Assembly: GCF_038019025.1 (NCBI RefSeq)
Contig: NZ_CP150496.1
Span: 2,620,001-2,684,000 of the forward strand
From: Polaribacter marinaquae
GTDB taxonomy: Bacteria; Bacteroidota; Bacteroidia; Flavobacteriales; Flavobacteriaceae
Direction: 5' to 3'
Length of the DNA: 64,000 nt
A program made the position numbers and the translations under genes. Shown here in pieces: positions 8,033 to 15,649 of this stretch. Below the pieces are notes generated by a model that saw nothing but the letters and a program-made list of their open reading frames with translations, had not been told where the DNA came from and ran no database searches. The stretch's first letter is position 1; each line of letters starts with the position of its first letter.

Positions 8033-10029
8033 TAGAAAAGGTTTTTTAAATATTTTTCATCTACCAAATTAGGAATGGTAACTTTTAGGTTTGGCGTTCT
8101 TTTCATTTCTCTTTTGATGGCAAAAATAGCTTCATCATTTCTTGACCAACTTCTTCTTGCTATTCCGTTATTTACATCGTAAAAAAGCATATTTTCTAAT
8201 TTTTCTTCAGCTTCTTTGGTTCCGTCAAGCAGCATTCCGAAGCCGCCATTTATAACTTCTCCCCAACCAACGCCGCCACCATTGTGTATAGAAACCCAAG
8301 TAGCACCTCTAAAACTATCGCCAATTACATTATGAATTGCCATATCTGCTGTAAATTTACTTCCGTCGTAAATATTAGATGTTTCTCTAAACGGAGAATC
8401 AGTTCCGCTAACATCATGATGATCTCGTCCTAAAATAACAGGTCCAATTTTACCTTTAGCTATTGCTTTGTTAAATGCTCTTGCAATTGCAATTCGCCCT
8501 TCTGCATCTGCATATAGAATTCTTGCTTGTGAACCAACAACCATTTTATTCGATTTTGCATTTAGAATCCAAGTAATATTGTCTTGCATTTGTAATTTTA
8601 TTTCTTCCGGAGAATTTTCCATTATTTCATGTAAAACAATAGCAGCAATTTCATCAGTTTTATCTAAATCCTTTTCATCACCAGAAGCGCAAACCCATCT
8701 AAAAGGACCGAAACCGTAATCGAAACACATTGGGCCTAAAATATCTTGCACATAAGACGGATATTTGAAATCAATATTATTTTTAGCCATTACATCTGCA
8801 CCAGCTCTAGAAGATTCTAATAAAAAAGCATTTCCGTAGTCAAAAAAATAAGTGCCTTTTTGTGTGTGTTTGTTAATTGCCTCGGCATGTCTTTTTAATG
8901 ATTTTTGAACTTCTTCTTTAAATTTAGCTGGATTATCTTTTATTAAAATGTTAGATTCTTCGTAGGATAAATCAGCAGGATAATAACCCCCTGTCCAAGG
9001 AATATGAAGCGACGTTTGATCTGAACCAAGATGAATAAAAATATTTTCTACATCAAATTTTTCCCAAACCTCGATTACGTTTCCTATATAAGCAATAGAA
9101 ATGATTTCATTATTTTCTTGTGCTTTTTTGGTTCTTGAAACTAAAATGTTGATATCATCAATTAATAAATCTACCCAACCTTGTTCGTGTCTTTTGGTAG
9201 CAGCTTTTCTATTAATTTCTGCGCAAATAGTAATACAACCAGCAATATTTCCTGCTTTTGGTTGCGCGCCACTCATTCCGCCTAAACCAGCTGTTAAAAA
9301 TATCTTTCCGTTCGGATTTTCATCTTTACTTAATATTTTTCTAAAAGCATTCATTACGGTTATTGTAGTTCCATGAACTATTCCTTGCGGACCAATATAC
9401 ATAAAAGAGCCCGCTGTCATTTGTCCGTATTGCGTAACACCTAAAGCATTAAATTTTTCCCAATCGTTGGGTTTAGAGTAATTTGGTATCATCATTCCGT
9501 TGGTTACCACAACTCTTGGGGCGTTTTTAGAAGAAGGAAATAATCCCATCGGATGACCAGAATACAAATGCAACGTTTGTTTTTCTGTCATAATTGCTAA
9601 ATATTGCATCACTAAAAGATATTGCGCCCAATTTTGGAAAACAGCACCATTTCCTCCATAAGTAATCAATTCTTCTGGATGTTGCGCAACATCTGGATTC
9701 AAATTATTCTGAATCATCAACATTAATGCTGCTGCTTGTGAAGTTTTTGCAGGGTATTCGGAAATTTCTCTTGCGTATATTTTATAATTTGGTTTAAAGC
9801 GATACATGTAAATTCTACCAAATTCTTTTAATTCATCAGCAAATTCTTTAGCTAATTCTAAATGCCATTCTCTAGGGAAATAACGAAGAGCGTTTTTTAT
9901 GGCTAGCTGTTTTTCTTCAATAGTTAATATGTCTTTTCTTTTTGGAGCTCGATTTGCATCTTCAGGATATTTCTTTTTTGAAGGTAAATTGGCTGGAATT
10001 CCTTGTAGAATTTGTTCTTGAAACGTCAT
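8032..10029 (-). CDS. hutU: Urocanate hydratase
   Basis: NAD-dependent enzyme that adds water to urocanate to form imidazolone-5-propionate. Visible family segments are YSGHPMGLFPS, the nucleotide-binding GLGGMSGAQPKAG, the CASGDEKDLDKTDEIA loop with the active-site Cys, and SIHNGGGVGWGEVINGGFGM near the C-terminus. At 665 residues it is about 100 longer than the classical enzyme of about 560; I believe longer forms are common in Bacteroidetes, but I could not check. It sits eight bases after hutH and overlaps hutI by one base. Confidence 0.95.
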   Translation of the reverse strand: MTFQEQILQGIPANLPSKKKYPEDANRAPKRKDILTIEEKQLAIKNALRYFPREWHLELAKEFADELKEFGRIYMYRFKPNYKIYAREISEYPAKTSQAAALMLMIQNNLNPDVAQHPEELITYGGNGAVFQNWAQYLLVMQYLAIMTEKQTLHLYSGHPMGLFPSSKNAPRVVVTNGMMIPNYSKPNDWEKFNALGVTQYGQMTAGSFMYIGPQGIVHGTTITVMNAFRKILSKDENPNGKIFLTAGLGGMSGAQPKAGNIAGCITICAEINRKAATKRHEQGWVDLLIDDINILVSRTKKAQENNEIISIAYIGNVIEVWEKFDVENIFIHLGSDQTSLHIPWTGGYYPADLSYEESNILIKDNPAKFKEEVQKSLKRHAEAINKHTQKGTYFFDYGNAFLLESSRAGADVMAKNNIDFKYPSYVQDILGPMCFDYGFGPFRWVCASGDEKDLDKTDEIAAIVLHEIMENSPEEIKLQMQDNITWILNAKSNKMVVGSQARILYADAEGRIAIARAFNKAIAKGKIGPVILGRDHHDVSGTDSPFRETSNIYDGSKFTADMAIHNVIGDSFRGATWVSIHNGGGVGWGEVINGGFGMLLDGTKEAEEKLENMLFYDVNNGIARRSWSRNDEAIFAIKREMKRTPNLKVTIPNLVDEKYLKNLF

Positions 10030-10037
10030 AACTAATT

Positions 10038-11528
10038 TTATTTTACGATAAGTTGTTTGTTTTTTACTAATAAAATCATTGCATTAATATCTTCTTTTAA
10101 AAGTCGGTCATCTTCTAATTTACCAACCTTGGTTCTAATAACTGAATGGTTTTTTTCTATTATTTTAGAAAACGTATTTGGTCTTCTAAATTCTAAAGAC
10201 TGTGCAGCATACATTAATTCTATGGCTAAAATCTTTTCTAGATTTTCTAAAATCTGATTTAGTTTTCTTCCTGAAATACTTCCCATGGAAACGTGATCTT
10301 CTTGTCCTAAAGAAGTAGGAATGCTATCTGCAGAAGGAGGAAAGCACAATGATTTGTTTTCTGTAACTAATGCTGCTGTTGTGTATTGCGGAATCATAAA
10401 GCCAGAATTTAAGCCACCACTTTTGGTTAATAGCCGTGGTAAACCATATTTGCCTTCTAATAATAAGTAACATCTTCTGTCTGCAATATTACCAAGTTCT
10501 GATGCCGCAATAGAGCAGTAGTCTAAAGCCATTGCTAAAGGTTGACCGTGAAAATTTCCACCAGAAATAGCTTCTGTTTCACTTAAAACAATTGGGTTGT
10601 CTGTTACAGAATTCATTTCTATTTCTGCCAATTCTAATAAATGGTTAAAAGCATTTCTAGAAGCGCCGTGAACTTGAGGAATACAACGCATAGAATACGG
10701 ATCTTGAACTCTTTCGCAATTAATATGAGAAGTAATATTTTGAGAATTTTTAAAAAGTTTTCGCATTCTTTTTGCAACTTTTAAACTGCCTTTAAATGGT
10801 CTAATTTTATGCAATTCTTCTTTAAACGGTGAGGAACTACCTTTGTATCCTTCTATACTCATCGCGCCAGAAATATCCGCTAAATTTAATAGGTATTTCA
10901 TTTTTAGAAGTCCGGTAATTGTATGAGCTAAAATAAATTGTGTTCCGTTTATTAACCCTAAACCTTCTTTTGCTTGTAGTTCTAACGGTTTAATGTTATA
11001 ATTTTTTAATACTTCTTTGGCAGGTAGAATATTATTGCCAATCCAAAACTCTCCCTCACCAATTAACGGTAAAAATAAATGGGAAAGCGGTGCCAAATCT
11101 CCAGAAGCACCTACAGAACCTTGTTTGGGTACAGTTGGTAATAAATCATTTTCAATAAAATAAATTATTCGTTCAATTAACTCTAAACGTACACCAGAAT
11201 AACCTTGGCAAAGTGCATGTACTTTGCAGATCATCATTATTTTAGATAATTTTTTATCAATATTTTCGCCAACACCAACAGCATGTGTTATTAATAGGTT
11301 TTTCTGTAATAAATTGGTTTCTTCGGATGAAATTTGAACGTCGCATAAAGGTCCGAAGCCAGTATTAATTCCGTAAACAACTTTGTCACTTTTAGTAATA
11401 GCAACTACTTTTTTTCGGCAAGAATTTATTTTTTCTTTGGCCTCATTGGTTATTGTTGCTTTTAAAGTTCCTTTAGCTATTCTATCAACACTTTTAAGTG
11501 TAAGTTTATCTATTCCGTATTTAAACAT
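10038..11528 (-). CDS. hutH: Histidine ammonia-lyase
   Basis: First enzyme of histidine degradation, removing ammonia from L-histidine to give urocanate, using a 4-methylidene-imidazol-5-one group formed from Ala-Ser-Gly. This triad is seen in GSVGASGDLAPLSHLFLPL. Other family motifs are YGINTGFGPL near the start and GNFHGQPLAMALDY in the middle. I place the start at the ATG at 11,528 (496 residues, MFKYGIDKLTL). A longer frame from a TTG at 11,555 is unlikely because the predicted promoter -7 element (11,553-11,560, minus strand) overlaps that TTG. It is the first gene of the operon hutH-hutU-hutI-hutG. Confidence 0.93.
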   Translation of the reverse strand: MFKYGIDKLTLKSVDRIAKGTLKATITNEAKEKINSCRKKVVAITKSDKVVYGINTGFGPLCDVQISSEETNLLQKNLLITHAVGVGENIDKKLSKIMMICKVHALCQGYSGVRLELIERIIYFIENDLLPTVPKQGSVGASGDLAPLSHLFLPLIGEGEFWIGNNILPAKEVLKNYNIKPLELQAKEGLGLINGTQFILAHTITGLLKMKYLLNLADISGAMSIEGYKGSSSPFKEELHKIRPFKGSLKVAKRMRKLFKNSQNITSHINCERVQDPYSMRCIPQVHGASRNAFNHLLELAEIEMNSVTDNPIVLSETEAISGGNFHGQPLAMALDYCSIAASELGNIADRRCYLLLEGKYGLPRLLTKSGGLNSGFMIPQYTTAALVTENKSLCFPPSADSIPTSLGQEDHVSMGSISGRKLNQILENLEKILAIELMYAAQSLEFRRPNTFSKIIEKNHSVIRTKVGKLEDDRLLKEDINAMILLVKNKQLIVK

Positions 11529-11541
11529 CTTACTTTGTAAA

Positions 11542-11572
11542 TTGGGTTTTAACAAAGTTATAATTACTTTTG
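11542..11572 (+). promoter_or_regulatory. Promoter of the LysR gene, overlapping the hut promoter
   Basis: TTG at 11,542-11,544, spacer of 20 bases, TACTTTTG at 11,565-11,572. The element is interleaved with the minus-strand -7 box for hutH, so the two promoters cannot easily be used at once. Confidence 0.5.
11553..11560 (-). promoter_or_regulatory. -7 element of the hut operon promoter
   Basis: TAACTTTG on the minus strand fits TAnnTTTG and lies 24 bases before the hutH ATG. No clear -33 TTG is seen at the proper distance, which suits a promoter that needs an activator such as the divergent LysR protein. Confidence 0.5.
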
Positions 11573-11610
11573 ATGCTTTATAATATCATTTAATATCTTA
11601 ATTAATAACT

Positions 11611-12489
11611 ATGAGTTATCAAATTGAATTAAGACATATGCGTTATTTCTTGGCAGTTGCAGAAGAATTGCACTTTAGAAAAGCTGCTGATAAATTATTT
11701 ATTTCTCAACCTGGTTTAAGTAGGCAAATTAAAATTTTAGAAGATGAATTGGGTGTTGTCTTGTTTGAAAGACATAATAGAAAGGTTGTCTTAACAAAAG
11801 TAGGTGTTTATTTACAGAAAGAATTTTCTAAGCAGTTAGGTGCAATTAATAATACTTTAGATAATGCAAAATTATTGCAAGACGGTAAAAAAGGAGAATT
11901 AAAAATTGGCTATGTAGGTTCTGCTATGCAAGATGTAATTCCTAATTTGTTGTTGAATTTTGAGAAAAATAATCCAAATGTTTTATTTAATTTAAAAGAG
12001 ATTGATAATCAGAAACAAATAGATGATTTGTTATCTATGTCTTTAGATATTGGTTTTGTGAGATTAGAAAGAGTACCAAGAGCTTTAGAAATCAAAACAA
12101 TTTTAACAGAAAATTATTGTTTGGTCTTACCCAGAAATCATAAAGTTAATAAAGATAACTTCAAAAGTTTATCAGAATTTAAAGAAGAGTCTTTTATACT
12201 TTTTGATGCAAAGTATAGTGCTTCTTATTACGAAAAAGTGATGCAAATTTTTGATGATTGTGGTTTTACACCATTAGTTTCTCATAATACAATACATTCT
12301 AGTTCTATATTTAAGTTGGTAGAAAATAACTTTGGAATCTCTATAGTTCCAAAATCTTTGGCTAAAAAAGCAGGATATAAAATTAAGTTTATAGAATTAG
12401 ATAAAATTCCGCAAAAAACTAAACTTTCTATAATCTGGAATAAGAATAATACAAATGCTATTTTACCGGCAGTTTTGTCTTTAATTTAG
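11611..12489 (+). CDS. LysR-family transcriptional regulator, probable hut regulator
   Basis: LysR-type regulator of 292 residues. The N-terminal winged helix (about 5-65) is clear: ELRHMRYFLAVAEELHFRKAA, then ISQPGLSRQIKILEDELGVVLFER. A substrate-binding domain of two lobes follows (about 90-290, beginning GELKIGYVGSAMQ). It is transcribed divergently from the hut operon with a short shared promoter region, the standard arrangement for a LysR activator of its neighbour; urocanate or histidine as effector is inference. It ends before a strong hairpin terminator. Confidence 0.9.
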   Translation: MSYQIELRHMRYFLAVAEELHFRKAADKLFISQPGLSRQIKILEDELGVVLFERHNRKVVLTKVGVYLQKEFSKQLGAINNTLDNAKLLQDGKKGELKIGYVGSAMQDVIPNLLLNFEKNNPNVLFNLKEIDNQKQIDDLLSMSLDIGFVRLERVPRALEIKTILTENYCLVLPRNHKVNKDNFKSLSEFKEESFILFDAKYSASYYEKVMQIFDDCGFTPLVSHNTIHSSSIFKLVENNFGISIVPKSLAKKAGYKIKFIELDKIPQKTKLSIIWNKNNTNAILPAVLSLI

Positions 12490-12514
12490 AGTAAAATTTA
12501 AATTATAAGCATAA

Positions 12515-12542
12515 AAAAACCCAAACTAATGTTTGGGTTTTT
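12515..12542 (+). terminator. Intrinsic terminator after the LysR gene
   Basis: A 12-bp stem (AAAAACCCAAAC and GTTTGGGTTTTT) with a TAAT loop and T run, 25 bases after the LysR stop. Confidence 0.9.
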
Positions 12543-12545
12543 AAG

Positions 12546-12558
12546 TGGTACCTCCAGG
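12546..12558 (-). repeat. tRNA 3'-end fragment, probable attachment-site scar
   Basis: On the minus strand this 13-mer reads CCTGGAGGTACCA, which has the form of a T-stem 3' strand (CCTGG), a 7-base acceptor strand (AGGTACC) and discriminator A, as I recall for flavobacterial tRNA-Phe. The rest of the tRNA is absent to the right. It lies just after the last core gene and about 200 bases before an integrase gene. The length is short, so chance cannot be ruled out. Confidence 0.4.
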
Positions 12559-12750
12559 TGAATTTTAGGTTTACCTCATTTTACTACAATTTAATATAAG
12601 TAATTGTTAATCAGTAGTATAATGGTTATATTATTATAAAAAAGTAAAAAGAAATCAAAAGAAATAACAATGATTTAAACCTGCCGAGCAACCTCTCGAG
12701 CAACCCGTATTCTTGCCTTATCTTAGCCAAGATCACTAATTTAGAGAAAG
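12559..12750. other. Non-coding leader of the integrase gene with a direct repeat
   Basis: No gene is visible. The AT-rich left part has nothing I recognise. Near the integrase, CGAGCAACC occurs twice with a 12-base period (12,685-12,693 and 12,697-12,705) in an otherwise GC-poor region. TATCTTAG close to the ATG resembles a weak -7 element. The direct repeats may be recombinase arm-type sites or an operator. Confidence 0.4.
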
Positions 12751-14052
12751 ATGTATAAGGTGTTAAGGTCAACAAAATCGGCGGTTCGATTTAGTTTAAA
12801 AAAATCAAAGAAGTATTTATCAGAAAATAGATACCAAGAAAGTTTAATTTTATTGTGGTTCTCTTTTGGAGGTGCAGACAAACGAGTAAGTTATTCAACT
12901 GGTTATACCGTTTCTTATGCGGACTGGGATTATCAAAAACAACGCGTTAAAACCAATAAATCAAGAGTTATCAATTCCCATACGGTCAATAACTATTTAA
13001 ATAAGTTAGAAACTGAATTGATGAACACTTATAGTCGATATATAGATGAAGAAAGAGTAATAACAAAAGAACTTATAAGGGAAACATTAGATATCATAAC
13101 AGGTAAAATAGAACCTGTAGAGAGAGAAGAAATAGTTCCTGTTGATTTTTTTAAGTTTTCTGAAAATTATTTGAATCAAAAAAAAGATCAAATTGCACAA
13201 TTATCCTATACATTGTACAAAGGATCCTTAACGAAATTAAAGAAATATAAACGGTCAAGAAATGTTAGAGTTGACTTTAGTTCATTTGACAAACCCTTTT
13301 TAGATGATTTTAGAAAGTTTTTAGAGGTTCATGAGAACTTGGCTCTAAACACAATATCAAAACACTTTAAAAACCTTAAAATGTTTGTGATTGAAGCCAA
13401 GAATCAAGGATTGATATCGAATCCTCCACTAAAATATTTTAAAGTATCCACAGAAGAAACCACAGCAATTTATTTGAACGATTCTGAAATTGAGAAAATA
13501 TTGAAATTGGACTTGTCCTTTAATAAAAGGATGGAATTGGCAAGAGATAAATTTTTAATGGGATGTTATACCGGTCAACGAGTTAGTGATTATAATGGAA
13601 TTACCTCAGAAAATATTATTGATATAAATGGGTTGGAATGTTTTAGAATCAAACAACGTAAAACCAAGAATATTGTGGATTGTCCAATCACATTGGAAAT
13701 ACGAGAGATTATGTCCCGATACAACAATCAGCCCCCACCATATCTTCATGACACGGATATTAATGAAAATATTAAGATTGTAGGGAGGATATTAGGATTT
13801 AACGAGGTTATAAAAACAGAGATTACAAAAGGAGGTAAGTTGTTGAAGAGAAATAAACTCAAATGGGAGATGATTGAAACACACACCGGTCGTAGAAGTT
13901 TCTGTACCAATAATTATAAAAAGGGAATGTCATCTTTGTATATTATGCACTTTTCTGGTCATAAATCTGAACGAGAGTTTCTAAAGTATATTAGAGATAG
14001 AGGAGAGGATAGAACCAAACATATTGTTGATCAAGGGTATTTTAATGTGTAG
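12751..14052 (+). CDS. Tyrosine recombinase (site-specific integrase)
   Basis: Phage/ICE-type integrase of 433 residues, of the Bacteroidetes kind with an arm-binding N-terminus (about 20-110), a SAM-like core-binding domain (about 145-240) and a catalytic domain (about 250-425). Catalytic residues seen: Arg277 in TGQRVSDY, the beta-strand Lys in KQRKTKNIVDCPI, the HTGRRSF box (about 378-384), the late His in HFSGHKSE, and Tyr413 in FLKYI. The gene looks complete and active. It stands at the left end of the accessory region, beside a tRNA-like 3' fragment. Its stop codon lies inside a 32-bp inverted repeat that resembles a recombinase core site. Confidence 0.93.
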   Translation: MYKVLRSTKSAVRFSLKKSKKYLSENRYQESLILLWFSFGGADKRVSYSTGYTVSYADWDYQKQRVKTNKSRVINSHTVNNYLNKLETELMNTYSRYIDEERVITKELIRETLDIITGKIEPVEREEIVPVDFFKFSENYLNQKKDQIAQLSYTLYKGSLTKLKKYKRSRNVRVDFSSFDKPFLDDFRKFLEVHENLALNTISKHFKNLKMFVIEAKNQGLISNPPLKYFKVSTEETTAIYLNDSEIEKILKLDLSFNKRMELARDKFLMGCYTGQRVSDYNGITSENIIDINGLECFRIKQRKTKNIVDCPITLEIREIMSRYNNQPPPYLHDTDINENIKIVGRILGFNEVIKTEITKGGKLLKRNKLKWEMIETHTGRRSFCTNNYKKGMSSLYIMHFSGHKSEREFLKYIRDRGEDRTKHIVDQGYFNV

Positions 14053-14084
14053 ACTAAAGTTATTAGGAACGTTAGTCAACTTTT
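14023..14084 (+). repeat. Int 3'-end repeat with core-site-like inverted repeat, copy A
   Basis: The end of the integrase gene plus the bases that follow. It includes 13-bp arms GTAGACTAAAGTT (14,049-14,061) and AACGTTAGTCAAC (14,068-14,080), which are inverted repeats matching at 11 of 13 positions, with a 6-base spacer ATTAGG. Copy B lies at 18,898-18,961 in the same direction. No T run follows, so it is not a normal terminator. Confidence 0.75.
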
Positions 14085-14113
14085 CTAAAACCTCTAATAA
14101 TTACATAAAAAAT

Positions 14114-15541
14114 TTATTTTTTAATAAAAAGAGATCCATTCCATTCCCATCTAAAAATTTGATTTGTATCGAAATGATACTTGTCATTTTCAAATAAATC
14201 TAAGAATCCATTATTGTCAATATCTTGAGTTCTAATCCAAACCATACAAGGTTCATTACCCTGATAAATGTTGAAGTAATCTTTAGTAACATCTATAAAT
14301 TCCTTGCCTTGGTTATTAATTATCAATTGTACACTCCATCCGACATAAAAGTCAGAATCGTAAGTGTTATTTGCTGTGACAGATCCTCCTGCACGATTCA
14401 CAAAAATATCTTCAAACCCATCATTATTTATATCATAAAATGAAAAATCAGTTGAAACACCATATCCAAAAACTTTTGGGAGTAGTATAGAGTTTGAATC
14501 AGAGAAATTTACACCGTTACCAAAATAAATCTTTTCGGATTTTAAATCATAGGTTGTCATGGTGTGTCCTCCAACAATTAAATCTAAAAAACTATCGTTA
14601 TTGATATCAATTAATTCAACAGTATAAATTCCACCTTCATTTGTATCCCATAAGTCATTCATTTCTATAAAATTAGCTGTTCCATCATTTATTAAAACTA
14701 AACCTGTAGATGTAATAATATCTAAATCACCGTCATTATCAATATCTCCTGAAGCAGCACCATGATAAAACGCTTTTGGTAAATTATTTAATATTTCGAA
14801 TTTATATCCATTAGAGTTGCTAAGTAATATACTTGGATATGCGAATTCATAAGTCATAAGTTCCGCTCCAGTATCAGCGAAAAACAAATCAGGTTTTCCG
14901 TCCCCATTGTAATCTCCTACTATAGATTTTCGTGCGTTTTCCGCACCAATATTATTTTGAATTAAACTTTGATCTAAAACAAATTTTTCATTTTTTTTAT
15001 TTAGAAATAATTCCAACGGATTTCTATTAGTATTGTAGGTGTATTTAGCGATTATAACATCTTCATAACCATCTCCGTTAAAATCAGCATATGAACATGC
15101 TGAATCATAACTTGTTTGATGAATATTAATTCCATTAAGTTCCGGTAATGTTTGGATATCTAACCAAAAATCTGAATTTTTAAACTTATAAGAAGGTTGC
15201 ATATAATCAAAGTACCGCATAAATTTAGCAGTAACTTCAGTAGAATCTGAAATTATAATTTCAAGAGGATTTTCTGAAGAAATAATACTTCCAGACCAAC
15301 CAATAAACTCCCATTTTTTTGATGGATTAGCTTCTAAAGTAATTATGGTGCCTGATTCATAGTTTGAAGTTGATAATCCGTTTTGTGATTGATAGGTTAT
15401 GTTTCCCTCTCCTTCAACATTTACTGAAAATGGAAAAATTGACAATTCTGGTTCAGGGATTATTTCTGATTCTTTTGAACAAGAATAAATCACGATGATT
15501 AATAGATATAAAACTACTTTTTTCATATTTAATATTTTCAT
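14114..15541 (-). CDS. Lipoprotein with InlB-type and FG-GAP repeats
   Basis: Exported lipoprotein of up to 475 residues. A second Met at residue 6 (MKKVVLYLLIIVIYSCSKES) gives a better signal peptide, with the lipobox Cys at about residue 21. After it comes one InlB B-repeat/listeria-bacteroides type domain (about 37-108, with GTIITLEANPSKKWEFIGWSG). A chain of FG-GAP/VCBS-like repeats with Asp-rich calcium-binding loops follows, for example DFNGDGYEDVIIA, DYNGDGKPDLFFAD, DIDNDGDLDIITS, DINNDGFEDIFVN and DIDNNGFLDLFEND, probably forming a beta-propeller. Binding or adhesion at the surface is likely, but no ligand is evident. It is a paralogue of the next gene and lies inside the region bracketed by the two integrase-end repeats. 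Confidence 0.85.
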   Translation of the reverse strand: MKILNMKKVVLYLLIIVIYSCSKESEIIPEPELSIFPFSVNVEGEGNITYQSQNGLSTSNYESGTIITLEANPSKKWEFIGWSGSIISSENPLEIIISDSTEVTAKFMRYFDYMQPSYKFKNSDFWLDIQTLPELNGINIHQTSYDSACSYADFNGDGYEDVIIAKYTYNTNRNPLELFLNKKNEKFVLDQSLIQNNIGAENARKSIVGDYNGDGKPDLFFADTGAELMTYEFAYPSILLSNSNGYKFEILNNLPKAFYHGAASGDIDNDGDLDIITSTGLVLINDGTANFIEMNDLWDTNEGGIYTVELIDINNDSFLDLIVGGHTMTTYDLKSEKIYFGNGVNFSDSNSILLPKVFGYGVSTDFSFYDINNDGFEDIFVNRAGGSVTANNTYDSDFYVGWSVQLIINNQGKEFIDVTKDYFNIYQGNEPCMVWIRTQDIDNNGFLDLFENDKYHFDTNQIFRWEWNGSLFIKK

Positions 15542-15568
15542 TAATAGTTTGTTTCTTAACTTTAAAAT

Positions 15569-15602
15569 AAAACTCCATCCAACAAGTGTTTTCAGGAGTT
15601 TT
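15569..15602 (-). terminator. Possible terminator of the 15,650-17,458 lipoprotein gene
   Basis: Inverted repeat with 8-bp arms AAAACTCC (15,569-15,576) and GGAGTTTT (15,595-15,602) and an 18-base loop, followed on the minus strand by ATTTT. It lies just past the stop of the upstream minus-strand gene. The loop is long, so this is a weak call. Confidence 0.4.
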
Positions 15603-15649
15603 TAGTAAGCAACTTTCACATTTTTAATTAAAGTCTAAGTAGAAAATAA

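Noticed and set aside
14049..14080. Inverted repeat as a simple intrinsic terminator of the integrase gene
   Set aside because: No T run follows, the first arm overlaps the stop codon, and an equal copy exists downstream of another gene end; a recombination-site or remnant reading fits better.
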